Shown: positions 56,694 to 64,000 of the stretch, piece after piece
Numbering within the stretch: the stretch's first letter is position 1
Layout: each line of letters begins with the position of its first letter
Source of the DNA: Brevibacillus parabrevis
GTDB taxonomy: Bacteria > Bacillota > Bacilli > Brevibacillales > Brevibacillaceae
Direction: 5' to 3'
Length of the DNA stretch: 64,000 bases
NCBI RefSeq assembly: GCF_003710905.1
Contig: NZ_RHHV01000003.1
Location: forward strand, 248,001-312,000
Program-made: the position numbers and the translations under genes
Notes under the pieces: generated by a model
Databases searched by the model: none
Told to the model about the DNA's origin: nothing
What the model saw: the letters and a program-made list of their open reading frames with translations, nothing else

Positions 56694-57209
56694 GTGAATC
56701 TTCCTAATTTGCTTACGATCTTTCGCATCGTGCTCATCCCTTTGTACCTGTATGTCTTTTTTTCCGGGATTCCGTACCACGTTGAAATCGCTCTGGCTAT
56801 CCTGATTTTGGCGGGAGTCACGGACATTGCAGATGGGTACATCGCGCGGAAACATAAGCTTGTAACCACAATCGGTATGATGTTGGATCCTCTGGCAGAC
56901 AAGTTAATGATGTTGGCGGTGATCGCCTCATTGTTTTTGACAGAGCGGATCAGCGTTTGGGCCGCCCTGTTTTTCTTTTTGCGTGATTTGGCTATGATTA
57001 TTACAGGAGCTGTTTATCACTTCCGGGGCAAAAAAACGGTGCCGGCAAACGCGTTTGGCAAGTTGACAACGGTTCTTTTGTATGTGGTCATCCCGCTTGC
57101 TATGTACCGATTCCCATACAGCGAAGCGATTTTGTGGACGGTAATCGCGTTCTCGTTCATTACGAGCGCGATCTACTTGGGGAAGTTTCGTCTGTTAAAC
57201 CGCACGTAA
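56694..57209 (+). CDS. CDP-alcohol phosphatidyltransferase (PgsA-like)
   Basis: A 171-residue membrane enzyme with about five helices. The full CDP-alcohol signature is present, D-x2-D-G-x2-A-R-x8-G-x3-D-x3-D, starting with DIADGYIAR near residue 42. It would make phosphatidylglycerophosphate from CDP-diacylglycerol and glycerol-3-phosphate if it is PgsA. I withhold the symbol because the usual pgsA lies next to cinA-recA, so this may be a paralogue with another alcohol acceptor. GTG 56694 is seven bases after GGAGGG; ATG 56688 overlaps that site. Confidence 0.85.
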   Translation: MNLPNLLTIFRIVLIPLYLYVFFSGIPYHVEIALAILILAGVTDIADGYIARKHKLVTTIGMMLDPLADKLMMLAVIASLFLTERISVWAALFFFLRDLAMIITGAVYHFRGKKTVPANAFGKLTTVLLYVVIPLAMYRFPYSEAILWTVIAFSFITSAIYLGKFRLLNRT

Positions 57210-57224
57210 GGGATGGATAAAAGA

Positions 57225-57260
57225 GCACTTCCCGTTTGGGGAGGAAGTGCCCTTGTTATT
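57225..57260 (+). terminator. Terminator after the phosphatidyltransferase gene
   Basis: GCACTTCC (57225-57232) and GGAAGTGC (57243-57250), followed by a T-rich stretch (CCTTGTTATTTT). Confidence 0.7.
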
Positions 57261-57373
57261 TTAACCCCGCTGTGCCGACATGTCGGAGGCGGGAGTTATG
57301 TTTATTCTCAGTTTGCCAACTGGTCTTCATGCACGGACAAGTCTAGATAAGTATGGAAATGGAGCGATTACAT

Positions 57374-57832
57374 ATGGAAATCAAAGCACCGCTTGATATC
57401 ATGCAAATTCAGGAAATCATTCCTCATCGCTATCCTTTTTTGCTGGTGGACAAGATTGAAGAGCTGGAGCAAGGAAAACGGGCAGTCGGAATCAAAAACG
57501 TCACTGTCAACGAGCCGTTTTTCCAAGGACATTTCCCTGGTTATCCAGTCATGCCTGGCGTCCTGATTGTGGAAGCACTGGCGCAAGTTGGGGCTGTAGC
57601 GATGCTCAGCATGGAAGAACATCAAGGCAAAATCGGACTTTTTGCCGGGATTGACGGGTTCCGTTTCAAAGATCAGGTGAAGCCTGGCGACACGCTGACA
57701 CTCGACGTTGAGCTTACACGCGTGCGCGGTACGGTAGGCAAAGGATACGGGAAAGCGATCGTTAATGGGAAAGTAGTCGCAGAAGGCGAATTGATGTTTG
57801 CGCTGACTGCAGGAAATAAAGCACATTCATGA
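57374..57832 (+). CDS. fabZ: 3-hydroxyacyl-[acyl-carrier-protein] dehydratase FabZ
   Basis: Hot-dog-fold dehydratase of fatty-acid elongation. 152 residues, with [13 protein letters not shown] near 14-26 and the catalytic H53 and E67 in [23 protein letters not shown] 57374 gives a normal length; in-frame starts at 57353 and 57401 are less well placed relative to GGAGCGA. Neighbours are lipid and wall genes, and the fabZ position after flhP is shared with B. subtilis (ywpB). Confidence 0.95.
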   Translation: MEIKAPLDIMQIQEIIPHRYPFLLVDKIEELEQGKRAVGIKNVTVNEPFFQGHFPGYPVMPGVLIVEALAQVGAVAMLSMEEHQGKIGLFAGIDGFRFKDQVKPGDTLTLDVELTRVRGTVGKGYGKAIVNGKVVAEGELMFALTAGNKAHS

Positions 57833-57857
57833 TCATCTTGAATGTGCTTTTCTTTTC
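57818..57857 (+). terminator. Terminator overlapping the fabZ stop
   Basis: Perfect 12-base arms at 57818-57829 and 57839-57850, then TCTTTTC. The stem begins in the last four codons of fabZ. Confidence 0.88.
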
Positions 57858-57902
57858 GGGTAAAATGGCTAGTGGGCAACTTATATAATGAAGGTGAAAA
57901 CA

Positions 57903-58640
57903 TTGGCCAAACAGGTCGCAACCATATTAGGTGTGCCATTTTCAACTCGTGGCTTCCACGAGACAGTCACATATATCGCAGAGCGTATTGAAAACGGCCA
58001 AAAGACCCATGTCGTAACCGCCAATCCCGAGATCGTCATGTTGGCGCGGGAAAATCGCGCGTTTCAGTCGATTGTGGAACAAGCCTATGTCGTTCCGGAT
58101 GGAATCGGGATCGTCTACGCTGCAAAATGGACGAATCAACCCATTCGTGAGCGCGTTACGGGCGTGGAGCTGCTGGAAGCATTGATGACGGAAGCGAACA
58201 AGCACCAGTGGGGCGTCTACCTGCTGGGAGCCAAGCCGGATGTCATCAGTCTGGCTGCGGAAAAGCTGGCTGCTCGCTACCCGAACGCACGCCTCGTTGG
58301 GTATCGGGACGGATTTTTCCGGGCAGAGGACGAGGAAAAGATTGTACAGGAGATCGCAGAAGCCAAGCCGGAGTTGCTGTTTGTTGCGCTCGGCGCGCCA
58401 CGACAGGACGAGTGGATGGTAAAATATCGCGATCGGCTGAATGCCTCGATGATGATGGGGGTAGGCGGCAGCTTTGATGTCATCTCCGGAAAAGTAAAAC
58501 GAGCGCCAGAAATTTGGCAAAAATTGCATTTGGAATGGTTTTACCGACTAGCTTCGCAGCCTTCTCGCTGGAAGCGTCAGCTGGCTATTCCCCGGTTTGT
58601 TTTGACCGTACTAAAAGAAAAATGGAGTAGCCGTTCCTAG
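57903..58640 (+). CDS. tagA: N-acetylmannosaminyltransferase TagA (WecG/TagA/CpsF family)
   Basis: Transfers ManNAc from UDP-ManNAc to GlcNAc-PP-undecaprenol, the second step of the wall-polymer linkage unit, at the inner membrane face. 245 residues from TTG 57903 (AAGGTGA site); ATG 57888 is the alternative. Conserved: TANPEIVMLA near 37-46, YVVPDGIGIVYAAKW near 60-74 (catalytic aspartate), LLGAKPDV and the FVALGAPRQDEW stretch near 160-171, and the C-terminal RAPEIWQKLHLEWFYRL with following basic helix, which holds the membrane. A TATAAT at 57884-57889 overlaps ATG 57888 and may be a chance match. Confidence 0.9.
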   Translation: MAKQVATILGVPFSTRGFHETVTYIAERIENGQKTHVVTANPEIVMLARENRAFQSIVEQAYVVPDGIGIVYAAKWTNQPIRERVTGVELLEALMTEANKHQWGVYLLGAKPDVISLAAEKLAARYPNARLVGYRDGFFRAEDEEKIVQEIAEAKPELLFVALGAPRQDEWMVKYRDRLNASMMMGVGGSFDVISGKVKRAPEIWQKLHLEWFYRLASQPSRWKRQLAIPRFVLTVLKEKWSSRS

Positions 58641-58667
58641 ATGCATCCGTAGAGAGGAGAACAGTCG

Positions 58668-59768
58668 ATGTCTACATTAATCCTCGGATTTCTGACTTCG
58701 CTGATCATATCGTTTATTGCAACACCGTATGTAAAGAAATTGGCTGAAAAGGTCGGGGCAGTAGATGCTCCCAACCAGCGCAAGGTACATACGCGAATCA
58801 TGCCGCGCATGGGTGGACTTGCTATTTACCTGGGTTATCTCGTCGCCTTTTTCTTGTTCGTGCCCTACTCCAGCATGTCGGAAATGCTTGGAATATTCAT
58901 TGGAAGCACGATCGTCATGACCGTAGGCATGCTGGACGACAAGTACCAGCTCTCGCCAAAATGGAAGCTGCTCGGTCAACTGGTGGCAACCGCAATCGTC
59001 GTCATTCCGTTCGGTCTCAAGATCGGAGTCGTCAACCTGCCCTACTCGGGCAGTATCGACTTTAGCAGTGGCTGGCTTTTCTGGCTGGCTGTTCCGATCA
59101 CCATGTTCTGGATCGTCGGTGTGACAAATGCGGTCAATCTGATTGACGGCCTGGACGGTCTGTCTGCCGGCGTATCGGCAATTGCAGCAGCGACGATGGG
59201 CGTCATGGCTCTTCTGATGGGCGATTACAAAGTTTCTGCCTACTGTTTCGTGCTTCTCGGAGCTATTCTTGGATTTCTTTACTTCAACTTTCACCCGGCC
59301 CGCCTGTTCATGGGCGACACCGGCTCGCTATTCCTCGGTTTTAACCTGGCCGCGCTGTCGATTATGGGCTTTAAGGAAGCGCTCTTCGTTTCCTTCATCA
59401 TCCCGATCGTCGTGCTCGGCGTTCCGCTTTGGGACACGTTCTTCGCTATCGTGCGCCGAATCGTCAACAAAAAGCCGATTTCCAGTCCGGACAAAGGACA
59501 CTTGCATCACTGTTTGTTGAACATGGGCCTGTCCCACCGCTCAACCGTGCTCACCATCTACTCGATCAGCATCTTCTTCGGTACGATGGCGATCCTACTC
59601 ACCAAGACGACGAAGTGGACGACCATCATCGTCATGGTCGTACTCCTGATTGCCATCCACCTGGGAACGGAAATCGTCGGCCTCGTCAGCCGCCGCCACC
59701 GTCCGCTGATCAATGCGTACAGACGGTTGAAGATCAAGCAGACGGAGCAGGAGAGACGGACGAATTAG
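58668..59768 (+). CDS. tagO: Undecaprenyl-phosphate GlcNAc-1-phosphate transferase (TagO/WecA)
   Basis: Starts wall-polymer synthesis by linking GlcNAc-1-phosphate to undecaprenyl phosphate. 366 residues with about ten to eleven membrane helices. Signatures: GMLDDKYQLSPKWKLLGQ near 87-104 (Mg-binding DD), VGVTNAVNLIDGLDGLSAGV near 150-169, and FNFHPARLFMGDTGSLFLGF near 206-225. It follows tagA by 27 bases, behind AGAGGAGAAC. Together with mnaA at 17.2 kb, these three enzymes give the lipid-linked ManNAc-GlcNAc unit. Confidence 0.92.
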   Translation: MSTLILGFLTSLIISFIATPYVKKLAEKVGAVDAPNQRKVHTRIMPRMGGLAIYLGYLVAFFLFVPYSSMSEMLGIFIGSTIVMTVGMLDDKYQLSPKWKLLGQLVATAIVVIPFGLKIGVVNLPYSGSIDFSSGWLFWLAVPITMFWIVGVTNAVNLIDGLDGLSAGVSAIAAATMGVMALLMGDYKVSAYCFVLLGAILGFLYFNFHPARLFMGDTGSLFLGFNLAALSIMGFKEALFVSFIIPIVVLGVPLWDTFFAIVRRIVNKKPISSPDKGHLHHCLLNMGLSHRSTVLTIYSISIFFGTMAILLTKTTKWTTIIVMVVLLIAIHLGTEIVGLVSRRHRPLINAYRRLKIKQTEQERRTN

Positions 59769-59785
59769 GATATGAGTTAAACGGA

Positions 59786-59817
59786 ACCACTGCATGGTTT
59801 ATGCAGTGGTCTTTTTT
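59786..59817 (+). terminator. Terminator of tagA-tagO
   Basis: Perfect ten-base arms ACCACTGCAT (59786-59795) and ATGCAGTGGT (59801-59810), then six T. Confidence 0.92.
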
Positions 59818-59954
59818 CGCCAATTTTTAGGGGGAAGCACTTAACTGAGGGAGGAAATTAGCCGATAAAGGAAAGGGGAAGGTCCGAGCCCATCTCAACT
59901 TCAACAGAGAATGGGACAAATATTAGATTATGAATAAAATGGAGAGGTGAAAAA

Positions 59955-62900
59955 ATGAATAAGCCAATTCAACAATTTCGTCGCTGGCTGGTAATGTGCT
60001 TGACGATGATGCTTGTTGTTACGGGAGTGTTGCCGGCATTGCCTGCGTCTGCGGCACTGGGTTCTAATTGGAATACGACGACGGGTGTTGTTGTGCCGGC
60101 AGCATATAGCGCATCAGGCAGTGGTAATGGGCAAACATATGCTGCGCCTTTCAAGACGATTTCAAAACTGGTATATGGAATCCAACTGGCCTATAAGGAT
60201 ACCTCCAAAAATGGGCAAGGTGTTGACATCACGGTAGATGGGGTTCCGCTCATCAATAATACAGTGTTTGCTAACGACATCATCACCTTGCCAGATTTTA
60301 ATCTAAACAGCAGTGGAGCAGTTACAAGGGTTACAGTTAGACCTAAAGTAACGACAGATCCAACGAATGATACAGCTGAGTTTTACATCCAGTATGCCCC
60401 CAATCCAGCTGCATCTGGAACAGGGCCCCTGAAGATTGATAACAGTTCTGGTCAAGGTAAGTATGCTAGTGATCCATTAAAAGTAACGAACCGAACCGTA
60501 TCTGGTCTGAAATACACATACGGGGTTGCAGCGACCGTTGATAAAACACAGGCTGTTGAAGTACAAGTAAACGGCACTACAGTTCGAACTGTATATGGGG
60601 GCGCAGGAACACTGCCAGATTTTGATTTGTCCCCTGGTCTAAACGCAGTTCAACTGTTTGCTTCCAATACAGGCGAGCGAGATGTTATTTATTACGAGTA
60701 CAACTCGCTGAACAGTCCGATCACGATCACGAACTTCTCTGGCGGAACAACCGCCTACAATCCGGTTGTTTACGGTGATTCTACGATTAATATCGTAGGT
60801 ACGTTTGGAAGCGGTGTGACAGGCAGCAGCCTGCGCTTGAAAATTTTAACCAACAATGGGCAGACCATTCAAGATTTGAGCAATACAGCACCATCTGTTA
60901 GCGGCAGTACATTTACATTCAGCAATATCGGCCTGAAGCCAGGGCTGAATCAGATTTCTTTTTACGAAAAAGTAGGCAATGTTACGAAAGAGCACTATCA
61001 ATTTTTCGTGCAATACAACAATACACCGCTCGTGAGTGACTTGAGAGTTAACGATACGGTGCTGAACGATCCGAATGTTACAAGCAACCCAACTTATATC
61101 ACGGTACCATCTTTAAATCGTCTGAACCTGAACATGGACGGGAAAGCGCTCAATGCTGATACTGTTGAAGTGAAAAACGTTCGCACAGGAGACGTAGTAA
61201 AGACTCAGGTCAACCGAACAGGTTCATTTGGACTGAGCATCCCATCGCAGATTGGTGAAAACACATTGGAAATTCGCGTGTTTAACCAAAACAAAGAAGT
61301 AGGAACGTTTGTGCGGAAATTGCTCGTCACGACTACTTCAGCAGGAAGCTCCGATCAATTTTACAAGGTAAGCTTGGGTGGAGTGGCATTGCAGCCAAAT
61401 CAGCAGGCGGTGCTTAAAGGAGCTTCTACATCTACTGCGATGAACTTGAATGGTTCGGCATTGTTGAAGTACGTGGACATTGCAGGACAGCAGTTGTTCC
61501 AGGAATTTAAGGTGACGATTTACGAAGGAACAAATAAAACAGAATACAAAACAGCTGAAGGAGTAACGTTCACTCCTATCGGCAATCCACAAAGCGGATT
61601 TACAGAATATGCGATTAACCTTAATGTACCAGCAGGAGCATTCCAGGACGGGAAAACTTATAAAGTTGCACTGAGCTATCAGTATTTGTCCAAAGACTCC
61701 AGCGGTTCGGTTACATCCCCGTCGGGCTATATCGGGATTGCAAACTACGAGTATGAGTTTAAATATCTGGACAGCACAAAACCAAGCTTTGAACGAGTAA
61801 CAAACCTGGCGAATGGTCAAGTCCTGTCCCAAACAGCAGCAAACACCATTGTGTCCTCGCCTTTGGAATTGAAGGTAGAGACGCAAAATATTACTGGCAA
61901 CATTACAATCAAGTATAACAATCAAACATTAACAGCGAGCGAAGACTATGTGATTACAACAGGTTCTAATCAATTTACACTTACCTTGAAAAAGCTTCCA
62001 CAAGGTATTGGGAAGTTGACCATTGACTATACGGGAGGTACACCGACGTCAACGGCCTATACACTTGATATTCGAATTACACCGTATGCACAACTGACTT
62101 ATGTTGACGCATCTGGACAAGTTCGAAGCTTTGAAGATGGATATCAAGTGAAAAGTGAAAATGATATCCGGAACTTGGATGGAAAAGTATACAATTATGT
62201 GTTGAAATCCGCGAATATTGAAGCCACTCTGAATGGCACTCCCGTTACTATTTCTGACGTGAATACGAATAAGGGAACGTTTTCGATCCTTAAAGATCAA
62301 TTGCCTTACAAAAAAGGGAACAACGTCTTGAAAATTACTTTGACGGACGACCCTAAAACCGTGTTTACTTACAATGTTTCTTATAACACATCCAAGACAC
62401 CATCTATTGAGGATGTGAAGCTGGAGATTATCTCCAACGGTGATACAGAAGAATTGACGAAGAAAGCTGCTGATCCGTCTTACCGTACGGGAGCAAACTT
62501 CTTGAGCAACTTGAGCTTTACCGTTAACGACGCTACGCATGTTTACATCGAGAAAAACGGTAAACGCATCAACGACTTCCGTTACAAGAGCGGAGACTGG
62601 GATCAGGATGCAACGAACCAGGAGTATGTGAATACTCGCTTGGAAGCAGCCCTGAACAATGATTTGAGAGATCTGTTCGATGACCACAATATCGACTCTT
62701 TGTCTCGCTCCAAGTTCGAAGGGAAGATGAGCTCGAAGAAGTACGGGGATTTGGTTGAGGAAGTTCAGGATGCGGTGACGGATGCAAAAGAACAGGAAAA
62801 GAAACTGGCACTCTTCCCGCTGACCCTGAAAAAAGGCGGAACGACAGTTTACACGATCGTCGCAGAAGATGACAACGGTACTGTGATCCGTTACGACATC

Positions 62901-64000
62901 AATATCGAGCAAAAATATTCCAGCTGGGAAGTTCTTTCCCCAGTCAAGGCAAAAGAAACAGACCAGTACATCATTGTAAACAGCAACAGCGCTGTTGTAA
63001 AAGTCTTCGCTGAGAATGCAAACAAAGTATTGTTTGGCAAAACAGAAGCGAAAGTAACGAATACAACAAACCCTGACTTCTACTACGATGATGAACAAGG
63101 AAAAACCATTCCAGAGACATACTATGTATTTACATCCACTGTCCCGCTGAAAAAGGGTCTGAATACGGTGAAGTTTTCCGTAGTGGTGGGAGACAGTACG
63201 TACAATGACGAGATCAAGATTTACAACGCAAACTCGTCTGTAAACGGTGCTGAGTATCGCGATGTGTTAGGCAAGAAAGTAGCATTCAGCGTGTTTGAAA
63301 AGCAGTTTGAATTGAAGTTCCCGGCAGGTACTGTTCTCTTGTCGCCAGATGATGGACGAGCAGGTCAAGAGGTCAAGAACCCGAATGGAGATATCTTCGT
63401 TGATATCCCGCTGTACTTTGGTATTGCCGACCGTACTACCGGCCAAGTAAACATTGCTGATGACAACATGGAAGATAGGCTCGTACTTGAATCCAACTTC
63501 AACTACGCAAGCCCACTCTACTATGTAGACGCAGGGGATACGGAAGCGCCATTCGGTCGAGATCCTTATTATGACGAAGGCGATGCGGAAGATTTCAAGA
63601 GCCGTTGGCAAGACAATTTGGTTCCAAGCCGCAGAGGAACGCTTACGATTAAGTACGATTCTTCTATCGTAAATGCAGCAAACAACATCCTCACGATTTA
63701 CTACCATAACGGGAATGAATGGAAAAACATCGGTGGAGTTGTGAATACTGGCTCCAAAACAGTACAAGTGCCATTTGCCGGATTTGGTTTCTACATGGTC
63801 ATGAAAACTAGAGAGTCCTATGATGACGTAGTGAGCCATGACTTTGCCCGAGATGCCATTGAAACATTGTATGCAAAAGGAATCATGCCGGCATACAGCG
63901 GCAGCAGCTTCGGAGCAAACCGGGACATGACTCGTGGTGAGTTTGCAACGATGCTTGTAAAAGCTCTGGCTTTGCCAATCAATGCTGGTCCTTATCGCGA
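59955..64000 (+). CDS. Very large SLH surface protein (3' end outside window)
   Basis: The frame is open for 1348 codons and runs off the window. A signal peptide (about 1-33, ending LPALPASAA) is followed by many beta-rich repeat units, probably Ig-like domains of about 90-100 residues with recurring patterns of the type 'L..GLN.I.FY'. A charged helical region lies near 840-930 (KAADPSYRTGANFLS onwards, DLRDLFDDHNI). An SLH domain begins near 1288 (VVSHDFARDAIETLYAKGIM) and continues to the window edge. The ATG follows GGAGAGGTGA. The coding region is clearly richer in A and T than the genes before it. Anchoring to the tagO/tagA-built polymer is plausible. No enzymatic motif was seen. Possible roles are S-layer-associated or adhesin-like; undecided. 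Confidence 0.85.
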   Translation, partial: MNKPIQQFRRWLVMCLTMMLVVTGVLPALPASAALGSNWNTTTGVVVPAAYSASGSGNGQTYAAPFKTISKLVYGIQLAYKDTSKNGQGVDITVDGVPLINNTVFANDIITLPDFNLNSSGAVTRVTVRPKVTTDPTNDTAEFYIQYAPNPAASGTGPLKIDNSSGQGKYASDPLKVTNRTVSGLKYTYGVAATVDKTQAVEVQVNGTTVRTVYGGAGTLPDFDLSPGLNAVQLFASNTGERDVIYYEYNSLNSPITITNFSGGTTAYNPVVYGDSTINIVGTFGSGVTGSSLRLKILTNNGQTIQDLSNTAPSVSGSTFTFSNIGLKPGLNQISFYEKVGNVTKEHYQFFVQYNNTPLVSDLRVNDTVLNDPNVTSNPTYITVPSLNRLNLNMDGKALNADTVEVKNVRTGDVVKTQVNRTGSFGLSIPSQIGENTLEIRVFNQNKEVGTFVRKLLVTTTSAGSSDQFYKVSLGGVALQPNQQAVLKGASTSTAMNLNGSALLKYVDIAGQQLFQEFKVTIYEGTNKTEYKTAEGVTFTPIGNPQSGFTEYAINLNVPAGAFQDGKTYKVALSYQYLSKDSSGSVTSPSGYIGIANYEYEFKYLDSTKPSFERVTNLANGQVLSQTAANTIVSSPLELKVETQNITGNITIKYNNQTLTASEDYVITTGSNQFTLTLKKLPQGIGKLTIDYTGGTPTSTAYTLDIRITPYAQLTYVDASGQVRSFEDGYQVKSENDIRNLDGKVYNYVLKSANIEATLNGTPVTISDVNTNKGTFSILKDQLPYKKGNNVLKITLTDDPKTVFTYNVSYNTSKTPSIEDVKLEIISNGDTEELTKKAADPSYRTGANFLSNLSFTVNDATHVYIEKNGKRINDFRYKSGDWDQDATNQEYVNTRLEAALNNDLRDLFDDHNIDSLSRSKFEGKMSSKKYGDLVEEVQDAVTDAKEQEKKLALFPLTLKKGGTTVYTIVAEDDNGTVIRYDINIEQKYSSWEVLSPVKAKETDQYIIVNSNSAVVKVFAENANKVLFGKTEAKVTNTTNPDFYYDDEQGKTIPETYYVFTSTVPLKKGLNTVKFSVVVGDSTYNDEIKIYNANSSVNGAEYRDVLGKKVAFSVFEKQFELKFPAGTVLLSPDDGRAGQEVKNPNGDIFVDIPLYFGIADRTTGQVNIADDNMEDRLVLESNFNYASPLYYVDAGDTEAPFGRDPYYDEGDAEDFKSRWQDNLVPSRRGTLTIKYDSSIVNAANNILTIYYHNGNEWKNIGGVVNTGSKTVQVPFAGFGFYMVMKTRESYDDVVSHDFARDAIETLYAKGIMPAYSGSSFGANRDMTRGEFATMLVKALALPINAGPYR

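Noticed and set aside
57884..57889. TATAAT just before tagA as its promoter
   Set aside because: No -35 lies at the right distance and the start would fall inside the ribosome site; left as a chance match.
60013..60237. Short forward open frame inside the large SLH gene
   Set aside because: It is out of frame with a well-supported signal peptide and carries no recognisable domain.
61338..63839. Reverse-strand open frames of 190-350 codons at 61338-61925, 62049-63098 and 63267-63839
   Set aside because: The forward frame from 59955 has a signal peptide, ribosome site and an SLH domain and stays open to the window edge; the reverse frames are its shadows.

Overview
The window looks like a chromosomal segment of an aerobic, flagellated, endospore-forming Firmicute, most probably Brevibacillus or a close Paenibacillaceae relative. 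The evidence is the B. subtilis-like gene order (rho-rpmE-tdk-prfA-prmC-spoIIR-ywlC-ywlE-rpiB-ywlG-glyA-upp-atp, then ywmB-murA-spoIID-spoIIQ-spoIIID-mbl-flhO-flhP-fabZ), many sporulation genes (spoIIR, spoIID, spoIIQ, spoIIID, a YhcN/YlaJ lipoprotein), S-layer-homology (SLH) proteins with secondary-cell-wall-polymer genes, and proton-type F-ATPase and Nuo operons. The genus is inferred, not proven. All genes but one (10681-11481) lie on the + strand. I saw no tRNA, rRNA, CRISPR array, insertion sequence or prophage.

Layout. 1-10.6 kb: the 3' part of glpX, rho, an unusual LysM-M23 protein, a radical SAM protein, rpmE, photolyase, tdk, a spore lipoprotein, prfA-prmC and spoIIR. 10.7-18.4 kb: a reverse-strand secreted DUF3298 protein, then ywlC, mntP, ywlE, rpiB, ywlG, glyA, upp and mnaA. 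18.6-21.8 kb: a surface protein with a phosphodiester-glycosidase (NAGPA) domain and three SLH domains. 21.9-27.8 kb: a BirA-controlled biotin operon, bioA-D-B-F-H-C. 27.9-29.1 kb: an acetyl-CoA acetyltransferase. 29.2-36.6 kb: the complete ATP synthase operon (atpZ, atpI, atpBEFHAGDC). 36.8-37.5 kb: an unrecognised protein. 37.8-48.3 kb: an eleven-subunit nuoABCDHIJKLMN operon without nuoEFG. 48.4-59.8 kb: cell-wall, sporulation, cytoskeleton, flagellar-rod and lipid genes ending in tagA-tagO. 59.96 kb to the end: the first 1348 codons of a very large SLH protein.

How the genes work together. Nuo pumps protons and the adjacent F-ATPase uses the gradient. BioC and BioH make the pimeloyl moiety that BioF, A, D and B convert to biotin. 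MnaA, TagA and TagO can build the ManNAc-GlcNAc-lipid linkage unit of a secondary wall polymer, the kind of polymer SLH domains bind; two SLH proteins are encoded beside these genes. The sporulation genes cover forespore-to-mother-cell signalling (SpoIIR), engulfment (SpoIID, SpoIIQ) and mother-cell transcription (SpoIIID).

Most of the window is conserved core genome. The unusual signals are: an Ala/Lys-rich tail of about 195 residues with an exact 23-residue duplication on NuoC; a hydrophilic insert of about 50 residues in the ATP synthase a subunit; a highly structured atpE-atpF gap beginning with a terminator-like hairpin; direct repeats in the nuo leader; a G10 tract at the mntP start; a LysM-M23 protein without a signal peptide behind a sigma-K-like box; and paired DnaA-box-like sequences beside the ywlC promoter.
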